17,476 nucleotides of DNA from contig JAAEPW010001289.1 of NCBI GenBank assembly GCA_024232355.1, forward strand, positions 1 to 17,476, given 5' to 3'. Numbering within the stretch: the stretch's first letter is position 1; each line of letters starts with the position of its first letter. Positions 1-6,691 of the stretch are shown here, piece after piece. Source of the DNA: Chloroflexota bacterium. GTDB lineage: Bacteria; Chloroflexota; Anaerolineae; B4-G1. The notes beneath the pieces are model-generated. The model was given only the letters and a program-made list of their open reading frames with translations, had not been told where the DNA came from and did not search any database. A program made the translations under genes and the position numbers.

Positions 1-1913
1 TAGGCCGTGCCGCCGTAATCGGTTATATAACCAATCCAAACTCCACCACCGGCACCATCAGCCGTGTTGCTGATGATGGTATTGTTGTTGAAATAGGCCA
101 GGCCGCCGTCGTAAACCAACTCGTTTATGTACACTCCGCCGCCGTCGCTGCCGGACGAGTTGCTGATGACGCTGTTGCGGCTAAAAGAGGCCCCCGCGCC
201 GTCATACGCGAAATAGCCGGCGTAAAAGGCGCCGCCATAATCGCTGGCGCTGTTGTTGAAAAACTCGTTGTCGTCCAGGTATGCTACAGAGCCATACTCG
301 GCTTCGTAAAAATAGACCGCGCCGCCATAGCCCGAGGCGGCAGTGTTGCTATAAAAGCGGCTGTCGCTCAACGAAAAGTAGCATCCCTCGCCGCAATAAT
401 CGTTATAAAGAGCACCGCCATTCCCGTTGGCATAGTTTTCCTGGAACAGGCTGTCGTCCAATATAGCCCGCGACCCCTCATAGACGTCGCCCAGGTAAAG
501 TCCACCTCCATTCCCATCAGACCTGTTGCGGATGAACTGTGTGTGGTCGGCCAGCATAGAGGGTTCCTGGTCGGGCCAATAGTTGTAATAACTATCGCCC
601 ATATACAAGCCGCCGCCCGTACTGCCGCTGGTATTGCTGATAAAGCGCGCATAGCTCAGGGTCACTTGCCCGTTATAGTTGGGGCCACCGCTAAAGTAGG
701 CCCCTCCGCCGGAACTGCTGGCAGTGTTGGTCATAAAGTTGGCGTGGGAAAGACCAATCCGCGACTGCTCATTGATATCGCTGACGTACAGCCCGCCGCC
801 GTTACTGCCGCTGGTGTTGCTGATAAAGGTACCATAGTCCAGCAGTAGCGTCGAGCCATTATACACGCTGCTGACGTAAAACCCGCCGCCGGAACCGCTG
901 GCGGTGTTGCTGACAAAGTCGCTCCCCGTAAAGTCTACATAAGCGCCGTCGTCTGTGTAGAGGTAGGCCCCGCCGCCATTGCCGCCGCTGGCCGTATTGC
1001 TGATGAATTGGCTGTTTGTGGCAATGAGGGTCTCGCCGCCATCACTCAGGTAAAAGTAAACACCGCCATAGCCGCTGCTGGCCTGGTTGTCATAGACGTA
1101 CAGGTTGGGCACCTCTAGCGTGCTGTTGTACTCGACGTACATATAAGCCCCGCCATAGCTGCCGCTGGCGGCCTCGTTGCCCGTGATGCGCGTGTCGGGT
1201 AGAGACAGCGTCGAATTATAATCCGCGTACAGGTAGCCCCCACCACGAGAGTTGGCGCTGTTGTCTGCCAGTACCAAGTCGTCGCCGCTGATGTGGCTGC
1301 CATAGTAGGAGTACATATACAAGCCACCATAAAAGTTGCCGGCCAGGTTGCCTCGGAATTCGTTGTCGTAAAAAGTGCTGCTGCTGTTGTATCCGACGTA
1401 AACATAAGCGCCGCCATAGTTGTCGCCGGCAGTGTTGCTGATGACCTGGTTGCGGTCAAAGACGCCGTGGGTGTTGTACTCGGCGTCAAAATAGAGGCCG
1501 CCATAGTCGTCTGTCGCGAGCGTGGTGGCAGTATTGCTCATCACCAAGTTGTCCTGGATGGCAAACTGGCTCAAGTAGCTCACACTGGCATAAAAGCCGC
1601 CATAGTTGTTGCCAGAGACATTATAGCTCAAGTTGTTGCCACTGATGACCAACGTGCCCGAGAGATAGACATCAGCATAGAGGCCAGCGCCGTTATCGCC
1701 GCTGGTGTTGGACATTATGTCGTTGGAGGTGATATAGAGGTCCGAGCGGTTGTCCAGGTTGGCCCAGATACCGCCGCCGTCGCCGGTGACAGTGTCGGAG
1801 ACGGTGTTGTTGTGGATATAGTTGTCGTGGATGGTGATGCTGCTATCATCTTTTACGTTCACGTAAATGCCCCCGCCAGGCCCGTCAAAGCTGGCGTTAG
1901 CGATCTCAAAGCC
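1..1913 (-). repeat. Coding tandem repeat, about 21 units of ~30 residues
   Basis: In-frame degenerate repeats inside the beta-helix gene. Each unit carries an Asn-rich turn (SNTAS, SNTSG, NNSAS, GNLAG), two or three glycines, then an aromatic position (GGGLYVSD, GGAYMYVE, GGGVWIGY). At DNA level the units recur as variants of 'aacaccgccagcggc...ggcggc'. Units diverge enough that they look anciently duplicated rather than freshly expanded; the most alike are residues encoded by about 500-1000. Confidence 0.85.
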
Positions 1914-2255
1914 GTCCACGTTCACCACCAGCGCCCGGCCAGTGATGCTAATCGCCTGCCCGGTGGGGCTGATGAGAGTGCTGCGGGGCACGCGGCTGGT
2001 AAAGCCGGCGTCATAACCGCCCAATAGCGTCAGGCTCTTGGTGATTACCAGATTGTCGGTAAATGTGCCGGATTGTATCAGCAGCGTGTCGCCGTCGTTG
2101 GCCACCAGGATGGCGGCTTGCAGGCTGCTGCCGGCCGATACGTTGATAGTGGCCGCGCGCGTCAGTTGCGGCATCAGCCACAACAATGCCAGGGCCATCA
2201 CCGCCAGGCCGATGGCTGCTGTCAATCTGATCCAAGCTTTATGTCTGGTGTTCAC
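1..2255 (-). CDS. Secreted right-handed beta-helix repeat protein (C-terminus beyond the window)
   Basis: No ATG opens this gene. I translated it from a GTG at 2255-2253, preceded by a strong Shine-Dalgarno (AAAGGAGGATTAAAAA then GTG), and the frame stays open to base 1 (751 full codons). Residues 1-35 form a signal peptide: basic MNTRHKAWIR, hydrophobic stretch ending LWLMP, likely cleavage after LTRA. Residues 36-110 resemble the first coils of pectate-lyase-like proteins (SLQAAI, GDTLLI, LTLLGGYD). From about residue 115 there are roughly 21 units of about 30 residues with the core F/I-x-SNTASGxGGGxY. This pattern is typical of right-handed parallel beta-helix (Pmp-like) surface proteins. 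The Asn, Gly and Tyr positions would stack as ladders. No catalytic residues are evident, so I infer a structural, adhesive or glycan-binding surface role. The C-terminal anchor or sorting domain lies outside the window. Confidence 0.87.
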   Translation of the reverse strand, partial: MNTRHKAWIRLTAAIGLAVMALALLWLMPQLTRAATINVSAGSSLQAAILVANDGDTLLIQSGTFTDNLVITKSLTLLGGYDAGFTSRVPRSTLISPTGQAISITGRALVVNVDGFEIANASFDGPGGGIYVNVKDDSSITIHDNYIHNNTVSDTVTGDGGGIWANLDNRSDLYITSNDIMSNTSGDNGAGLYADVYLSGTLVISGNNLSYNVSGNNYGGFYASVSYLSQFAIQDNLVMSNTATTLATDDYGGLYFDAEYNTHGVFDRNQVISNTAGDNYGGAYVYVGYNSSSTFYDNEFRGNLAGNFYGGLYMYSYYGSHISGDDLVLADNSANSRGGGYLYADYNSTLSLPDTRITGNEAASGSYGGAYMYVEYNSTLEVPNLYVYDNQASSGYGGVYFYLSDGGETLIATNSQFISNTASGGNGGGAYLYTDDGAYVDFTGSDFVSNTASGSGGGFYVSSVYNGSTLLLDYGTFISNTSGSNGGGLYVSDINEQSRIGLSHANFMTNTASSSGGGAYFSGGPNYNGQVTLSYARFISNTSGSTGGGLYMGDSYYNYWPDQEPSMLADHTQFIRNRSDGNGGGLYLGDVYEGSRAILDDSLFQENYANGNGGALYNDYCGEGCYFSLSDSRFYSNTAASGYGGAVYFYEAEYGSVAYLDDNEFFNNSASDYGGAFYAGYFAYDGAGASFSRNSVISNSSGSDGGGVYINELVYDGGLAYFNNNTIISNTADGAGGGVWIGYITDYGGTA

Positions 2256-2336
2256 TTTTTAATCCTCCTTTTTTGGCGATGAGATGCTTGCTTACCTTTT
2301 CTCGACACGGGAAAAATTTAGAATGATATTGTACAG

Positions 2337-2358
2337 GTCGAAATCTTTTTTCTTCGAC
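2337..2358 (-). other. Hairpin at the predicted 5' end of the beta-helix transcript
   Basis: GTCGAA at 2337-2342 pairs with TTCGAC at 2353-2358 across a 10-base A/T-rich loop. The outer end of the stem coincides with the predicted transcription start, as in 5'-terminal mRNA-stabilising stems. A six-base stem can occur by chance, so this is tentative. Confidence 0.3.
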
Positions 2359-2364
2359 AAGGAT

Positions 2365-2393
2365 AGTATATTGCGTTTTGGGGGCAGTGTCAA
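2365..2393 (-). promoter_or_regulatory. Sigma70-type promoter of the beta-helix gene
   Basis: On the minus strand TTGACA (2393-2388) is followed by a 17-base spacer and TATACT (2370-2365). This matches the -35 consensus exactly and the -10 at five of six positions. The predicted start is near 2358, giving a leader of about 100 bases. The -35 box lies two bases past the stop of the upstream transporter gene, so the beta-helix gene can be transcribed independently. Confidence 0.7.
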
Positions 2394-2394
2394 A

Positions 2395-3756
2395 TTAGAC
2401 CTCTCGTCGTTTCCATCGTCCCAGTCGGAACCAGATGGCGAACAGCAACCCGTTGGCCGCGTTGGCGATGACGCGGCCCCACCAAATACCCGTGATTCCC
2501 AATCCCAACCATTGAGCCATACCAAAAGCCATCGGCGCTTCTATTCCCCACAGGGTGACCAGGTTGACCACCATCGCCGGCACCGTGTCGCCGGCACCGT
2601 CGAATCCGCGTGCCAGTACCACGCCTACGATGACGAGGATCATTGACGGGGCTACAATGCGTATGCACTCGGTGCCAATCTCGACTACCTGCGGTGTGGG
2701 ATCGAACAGGGCAATCAGAGGACCGGCAAAGGTAAAGAGGAGTGCTACCACGATGATCATGTACACGCCGGCATAGGCACTGACCCACCAGGCGCTCTGT
2801 TCCGCCCGGTCGGGTTTGCGCGCGCCCAGGTTTTGCCCCACCAACGTCCCGGCGGCGTTACCCAGGCCAAAGCCCGGAATGAGGGCGACCAGTAGTAAGC
2901 GATTTGCTACCCCGTACCCCGCCGTGGCGAACGTTCCATACAGTCCTACCAAGGCTACGATGATGAGCCGGGAGGAAGATCGAAAGATCATTTGTCCTGT
3001 GCTCGGCAACGCAATGCGAATGATTTGCCACATCAGAACAGGATCTGGTTTCATATCACGGAGACTGATACGGATGTGCGCTTTGCCACTTAGAAGAATT
3101 GCTATTTGCAATACCACCCCAGAGCCAAAGCCTAGGACAAAGCCCCAGGCAGATCCGGCGATTCCCAGCGCCGGGAACGGTCCCCAGCCAAAGATCAGTA
3201 CCCACTCTGTCATCACTGTGACCACCGTGACCGTGATCGACACGATCGTTGCCCACCGGGCATCTCCCGCACCGCGCAGTATCGAGTTGATGGCAAACAG
3301 TAAGACCAGGGTGAACAACCCGCTCAGAGTGATGCGGAGGTACACGAGTCCTAGAGGGAGCACCTCGGCATCCGCTCCCATGAGCACCAGCATTGGGCGG
3401 GCTAGTACAAGCCCCAAGGCACCCACTAGGAACGATACAATCACTCCCAGCAAGATGGTCTGGCTGGCGGCGTGTGCGGCTGCTTTTTTGTCCCCTTCGC
3501 CGATACGTCGAGCCACCACAGCCAGCCCTCCGATGCCTAGCCCGTTGGCCAAGCTGTTGAGCACCCAGCGAATGGTGACACTGATGGTCACTGCTGCCAG
3601 CGCAGCTGACCCCAGCTTGCCGACCCACAGGGTATCGAGAATTTGGAAAACGTTAAAGACGCCCATTTCTAGGATCATTGGGATGGCCAAGCGCCAGATG
3701 TTCCGGTGCAGGTTGCCGCTAGTTAGATCGTGGCTGGGTAGTTGCTCTGTTGTCAT
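2395..3756 (-). CDS. MATE-family multidrug/cation antiporter
   Basis: This 453-residue integral membrane protein has the usual MATE length and about 12 hydrophobic segments in two homologous halves. The N-terminal half opens with LAIPMILEMGVFNVFQILDTLWVGKLG and the second with IALPSTGQMIFRSSSRLI, both typical MATE half-repeat starts (shown here in parts: LAIPMILEMG, DTLWVGKLG; IALPSTGQMI). The family exports drugs, dyes or metabolites in exchange for Na+ or H+; the substrate cannot be told. The longer frame begins with ATG at 3768, but the Shine-Dalgarno GGAGG lies just inside it (ATGGAGGAATCAATG), so I place the start at the second ATG (MTTEQLPSHD). It follows the M24 peptidase by 149 bases occupied by a long palindrome and precedes the independently promoted beta-helix gene. 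No terminator is visible after it. Confidence 0.93.
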   Translation of the reverse strand: MTTEQLPSHDLTSGNLHRNIWRLAIPMILEMGVFNVFQILDTLWVGKLGSAALAAVTISVTIRWVLNSLANGLGIGGLAVVARRIGEGDKKAAAHAASQTILLGVIVSFLVGALGLVLARPMLVLMGADAEVLPLGLVYLRITLSGLFTLVLLFAINSILRGAGDARWATIVSITVTVVTVMTEWVLIFGWGPFPALGIAGSAWGFVLGFGSGVVLQIAILLSGKAHIRISLRDMKPDPVLMWQIIRIALPSTGQMIFRSSSRLIIVALVGLYGTFATAGYGVANRLLLVALIPGFGLGNAAGTLVGQNLGARKPDRAEQSAWWVSAYAGVYMIIVVALLFTFAGPLIALFDPTPQVVEIGTECIRIVAPSMILVIVGVVLARGFDGAGDTVPAMVVNLVTLWGIEAPMAFGMAQWLGLGITGIWWGRVIANAANGLLFAIWFRLGRWKRREV

Positions 3757-3785
3757 TGATTCCTCCATTGGATGTGTATGCTATG

Positions 3786-3890
3786 CAATGTCAAGTTAAC
3801 TGTAGCATAGCCCCTTGTGGGCGGCTCTTGTAAATGAACGACGGATACAAGACGGGCACAATGCCCTATGCTACGGCCTTTGTGACATTG
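3786..3890. repeat. 105-base nested imperfect palindrome upstream of the MATE gene
   Basis: Four pairs of arms share nearly one centre (about 3838): CAATGTCA 3786-3793 with TGACATTG 3883-3890; GTAGCATAG 3802-3810 with CTATGCTAC 3866-3874; TTGTG 3815-3819 with CACAA 3857-3861; CTTGTA 3827-3832 with TACAAG 3846-3851. The unpaired intervals on the two sides are 8 and 8 bases, then 4 and 4. A near-identical 14-base direct repeat, ATTGGATNTGTATG, lies at 3767-3780 and 3887-3900, overlapping or flanking the outer arms. It could be a MITE-like remnant, a structured leader of the transporter mRNA, or the end of the peptidase transcript; there is no T-run as in a simple intrinsic terminator. Confidence 0.6.
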
Positions 3891-3905
3891 GATCTGTATG
3901 TGGTT

Positions 3906-5087
3906 TTATGCAAAGGGTTGCTCAATGGATGGGCTAGGCTGTGTGAAATACCGGGGACCGTTCTCTGTGATGTACACACAATCTTCCAGCCGCACGCCAA
4001 ACTCGCCATAGATGGCGATCATCGGTTCGTTGCTAAAGCACATGCCCGGCGCTAGCGGCACTTTATTGCCGCGAACGATATTGTACCATTCGTGGATGTC
4101 GAGCCCGATGCCGTGGCCCGTCCGGTGAGGCAGTCCAGGCACTTTATAATCGGGGCCAAATCCAGCATCGGTGATTACTTGGCGCGCGGCGGCATCCACT
4201 GCTTCACATGGGGCACCAACCTGCGCCGCTGCAAAGGCGGCTGCTTGGGCTTTTTTTTCCAGACTCCAGATGTCTCGGTGGCGCTGATTCGGTTCGCCAA
4301 AGACGATGGTCCGGCTGATGTCGGAATAGTAGCCCTCGACCGTACATCCGCCATCCATCAGTACCACGTCCCCTTCTTTGAGGTATGTGAGTTCCTTGCT
4401 TCCGTGTGGAAAGGCCGTACTCTCTCCAAACTGGCAAGATATCCCGCCTTTCACGCCCAAGGCTTTGTGTGCTTTTGTGCTGTTGGCCGTAAACTCTTCC
4501 TGCGACATTCCCTCTCTTAGCAGGGCAATGCTCACCTTGTACGCCTCAACCGTGATATTCATTGCTCGCTGGATGAGTGCAATCTCTATGGGAGACTTGA
4601 TCGCGCGGCACGGAATTGTTACCGGGTCTGCACTGACAAATTCCAGGTGAGGTGCTTCTTTTTGGATGCCATCAAACAGAAAAAAGCGCACGCTTTCTTC
4701 CATCCCGATCGTTCCGCTATTGATACCTCGGTCGTTGAATATCTCAGCAACCAACTCGTATGGACTCTCGTCTTCTTCCCAGGCTCGTACATCGTCGCCA
4801 AAGGTGATGATCTCTCGCAGCCGTGCCTCTTCGAAAGCGGGGCACACGTATGCGATTTCACCTTCTGCCGGGATGATGGCTGCCGTCATACGTTCGCTGC
4901 GCCCCCATCGAACGCCCGTAAAGTAGAACAAGCTCGATCCGCCCTCTAGGTATATGGCGGCAATGTCGTTCTCGGTCATCAGTCGGCGTGCTTTGTCGAT
5001 GCGGCTCTGTCGCTCCTCAACGGTGATGGGCAATACATCTTGGGTCATTGGTTCCAAAGCGGCTAGCAATTTCTCTTTTTGCATCAT
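3906..5087 (-). CDS. M24-family metallopeptidase (Xaa-Pro aminopeptidase/dipeptidase type)
   Basis: This 393-residue protein has the two-domain M24B layout: an N-terminal creatinase-like domain (about 20-155, with LFYFTGVRWGRSER) and a C-terminal pita-bread catalytic domain (about 165-385). All five dinuclear-metal ligands are present: Asp245 (LMDGG), Asp256 (YSDISRT), His325 (HRTGHGIG), Glu354 (SNEP) and Glu368 (RLEDC). His321 and the HEW at 332-334 complete the family pattern. It has no signal peptide, so it is cytoplasmic, probably releasing amino acids from proline-containing peptides. The start is supported by GAGGAG six bases before the first of two consecutive ATGs. M24 homologues also act on creatine and ectoine, but the 'SER...P.FE..R' N-domain pattern fits a peptidase better. 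It lies downstream of the esterase gene across a palindromic spacer. Confidence 0.92.
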   Translation of the reverse strand: MMQKEKLLAALEPMTQDVLPITVEERQSRIDKARRLMTENDIAAIYLEGGSSLFYFTGVRWGRSERMTAAIIPAEGEIAYVCPAFEEARLREIITFGDDVRAWEEDESPYELVAEIFNDRGINSGTIGMEESVRFFLFDGIQKEAPHLEFVSADPVTIPCRAIKSPIEIALIQRAMNITVEAYKVSIALLREGMSQEEFTANSTKAHKALGVKGGISCQFGESTAFPHGSKELTYLKEGDVVLMDGGCTVEGYYSDISRTIVFGEPNQRHRDIWSLEKKAQAAAFAAAQVGAPCEAVDAAARQVITDAGFGPDYKVPGLPHRTGHGIGLDIHEWYNIVRGNKVPLAPGMCFSNEPMIAIYGEFGVRLEDCVYITENGPRYFTQPSPSIEQPFA

Positions 5088-5112
5088 TCTATTCTCCTCA
5101 CTATGAAACGTA

Positions 5113-5159
5113 AAACGTGATGCATTGTGTGGTACAGATAACCATCATGCATCACGTTT
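5113..5159. repeat. Intergenic palindrome with CGTGA heptamers
   Basis: Perfect 13-base inverted repeat AAACGTGATGCAT (5113-5125) and ATGCATCACGTTT (5147-5159) around a 21-base loop, between the esterase stop and the M24 start. The surrounding sequence reads as RCGTGAN heptamers on the minus strand (GCGTGAA ACGTGAT). A related element sits at 16640-16687, also just upstream of a start codon, which suggests a dispersed genomic repeat family. It could still act as an attenuating hairpin. Confidence 0.7.
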
Positions 5160-5189
5160 CACGCAACAGGTTCTGTATCCTGATTTGTT

Positions 5190-6155
5190 TCACCAGTCGG
5201 CGGCGTAAAAAGCCATATACTCGACCATGTTTGCTTCCCACAATCCACTGGTATGGCCGCCAGGATGGACGACGAACTCGTGGGTAATGCCTGGTGCGTT
5301 CAGTGCATCGTGTAGTTCTTGGGTGCCCTCTTTGGCCCAGTCTGTTTCACCGGCGTCTAGGTAAATGCGCAGCATATTTACGCTAGGGCCGGTCAACAGG
5401 AAAAACGGATCGTGTGGTTGTGCAGCCAAGTTGACGGAAAGGGCCGGGCTGTGCGCGCCCACAGCACTAAAGAGCCCCGAGTGCATAAACCCGATCTCTA
5501 GCGACCAGACTCCGCCCCGCGATATGCCGCCGATGGCACGCCCCTCCCGATCGGCCCAGGTGCGATAGGTCGCGTCAATATGGGGGATCAGGTCGTTGAC
5601 GATCTGTCCCTCGAAAGAATTGTCTCCACCACTGGTTCTGACGTATTGGACCTCAGTTCCCTTGGGCATCACGATGATAAAAGGTGGTAACATGCCGGCC
5701 TGGATTCCGACGTTGGCAGTTTCGTCGGCGCCCAAACTGTCCCAGTGAGCGTCGTCAAAGGGCCAGCCGTGAAGCAGATAGAGCACCGGATAGCGGTGGT
5801 CGTCTCGCCCCACACTGACTTGGTCGGCATAATCGTAGCAGGGGGGTAGATAGATGCGGTAGCCCTCATCGTTCCCGGTGGTTTGGCTGGGGTACGTGTG
5901 CAATTCGATGCGCCCGATGGTATCGGTGCAGGCTGGCGTGGGGCTGGGTGTGATGGTGGGTGTCGGTGTGGGCGTTGGTGTGGCGGTAGGTGTTGGTGTG
6001 TTTGTCGCTGTGGGGGGTAGGAGAGTGGGCGTTGGCGTTAGGGTGGGGGGAGGCGTTTCTGACAGCGGCTGTGCCAGCACCCATAATGCGATGATGGCGA
6101 TCAATCCAACCGCTGCCAGCCCGCGCAGCAACCAGCCTATGGGGCTTTGGGGCAC
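5190..6155 (-). CDS. Secreted or membrane-anchored esterase, alpha/beta hydrolase (esterase D/Fes type)
   Basis: Start is GTG (6155-6153) with GAGGAG six bases upstream. Of 321 residues, 8-28 form a hydrophobic signal anchor; there is no lipobox cysteine. Residues 36-74 are a Thr-Pro-rich linker, probably an extracytoplasmic spacer. Residues 78-321 form a putative-esterase domain like those of feruloyl esterases, S-formylglutathione hydrolase and enterochelin esterase: YPVLYLLHGWP (oxyanion region), nucleophile Ser212 in GISRG, likely acid Asp267 in YLDAGETDW, and His301 in GGHTSGLW. The domain is complete. It would cleave an ester outside the cell, perhaps from plant polymers or a siderophore; the substrate is not readable. 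It starts 25 bases after the leuD-like stop, so it is likely co-transcribed, although its function is not obviously linked. Confidence 0.88.
   Translation of the reverse strand: MPQSPIGWLLRGLAAVGLIAIIALWVLAQPLSETPPPTLTPTPTLLPPTATNTPTPTATPTPTPTPTITPSPTPACTDTIGRIELHTYPSQTTGNDEGYRIYLPPCYDYADQVSVGRDDHRYPVLYLLHGWPFDDAHWDSLGADETANVGIQAGMLPPFIIVMPKGTEVQYVRTSGGDNSFEGQIVNDLIPHIDATYRTWADREGRAIGGISRGGVWSLEIGFMHSGLFSAVGAHSPALSVNLAAQPHDPFFLLTGPSVNMLRIYLDAGETDWAKEGTQELHDALNAPGITHEFVVHPGGHTSGLWEANMVEYMAFYAADW
5934..6053 (-). repeat. Thr-Pro linker-coding low-complexity tract
   Basis: Residues 35-74 of the esterase consist largely of TPTPTPTATP-like dipeptides, encoded by a degenerate ACNCCN hexamer pattern seen on the plus strand as repeated GGTGTNGGNGT. 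Expansion or contraction in six-base steps would keep the frame. Such linkers are common in secreted proteins of Chloroflexota. Confidence 0.8.
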
Positions 6156-6180
6156 TGATTACTCCTCTATTCTACCTGGC

Positions 6181-6678
6181 CTAACCTTCGATACCTAGCC
6201 GCTGTCGGGTGTAGGGGATCAGCCCCCCAGCCTTAAAGATGCCCATCACCGCTTCCGGCAGTGCTGGGAAGGTAAAGGTGCCCTTGGATGTGTGGATCTC
6301 ACCTGCTTCCAAGTCTACGTCGATCTCGTCGCCGCTCTCCAGCGCGTCCACCGCTTCCGGGCAGGTGATAGCCGGGAGTGCGTTATTGATGCAGTTACGG
6401 TAATAGATGCGGCCATACGACCGGGCGATGATAGCGCCCACTTTCTTTGTCACCAGGCAGATCACTGCCTGCTCACGAGAGCTGCCACAGCCAAAATTCT
6501 TGCCCGCCACGATCACGTCCCCCGGTTGCACCTTGAAGCGGAACTCGGGGTCCAAATCCTCCATCGCGTGTTCTCCCATCTCGGCGGGATCGCTCACGGT
6601 GTAGGTGTACTTGCCGGGGAAAATCACGTCAGTGTTGATGTCGTCGCCATACTTCCAGACTTGTCCTTTGATTGCCAT
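6181..6678 (-). CDS. leuD: Isopropylmalate/homoaconitate dehydratase-like small subunit (LeuD type)
   Basis: A 165-residue swivel-domain subunit, the normal length for archaeal-type LeuD/HacB. It opens with YGDDINTDVIFPGKY and carries the substrate-binding motif GCGSSREQA at 63-71, followed by IARSYGRIYYRNCINN. It joins the large subunit encoded 13 bases upstream to form a (de)hydratase that isomerises 2- or 3-hydroxy-dicarboxylates. The loop after PGK, which distinguishes isopropylmalate from homoaconitate enzymes in characterised relatives, reads YTYT here and matches neither classic pattern clearly. So the substrate may be isopropylmalate, homocitrate/homoaconitate, citramalate or another substituted malate. 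No other leucine gene is in the window. The ATG has TGGAG seven bases upstream. Confidence 0.9.
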   Translation of the reverse strand: MAIKGQVWKYGDDINTDVIFPGKYTYTVSDPAEMGEHAMEDLDPEFRFKVQPGDVIVAGKNFGCGSSREQAVICLVTKKVGAIIARSYGRIYYRNCINNALPAITCPEAVDALESGDEIDVDLEAGEIHTSKGTFTFPALPEAVMGIFKAGGLIPYTRQRLGIEG

Positions 6679-6691
6679 TGCTATTCTCCAG

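Noticed and set aside
1293..2027. 244-codon plus-strand frame rich in Val/Ala with apparent repeats
   Set aside because: Its regularity is the mirror of the repeat units in the minus-strand beta-helix gene, which has a signal peptide, ribosome site and promoter.
3757..3794. TTGACA upstream of the MATE gene as its -35 box
   Set aside because: No acceptable -10 box at 16-18 bases; the best candidate would place the transcript start after the Shine-Dalgarno.
2816..3799. 327-codon plus-strand open frame opposite the MATE gene
   Set aside because: Low-complexity, Arg/Pro/Ser-rich translation without hydrophobic pattern; the minus-strand MATE protein explains the region.
3906..5087. M24 protein as ectoine hydrolase (DoeA) in an ectoine-degradation locus, with the cyclodeaminase-like, Lrp and aminotransferase genes
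   Set aside because: No DoeB deacetylase or EutB-type partner is present, the M24 gene is in a separate unit, and its N-terminal domain looks like a peptidase's.
5934..6053. GT-rich tandem tract as CRISPR or satellite
   Set aside because: It is the in-frame Thr-Pro linker of the esterase; no spacer structure.
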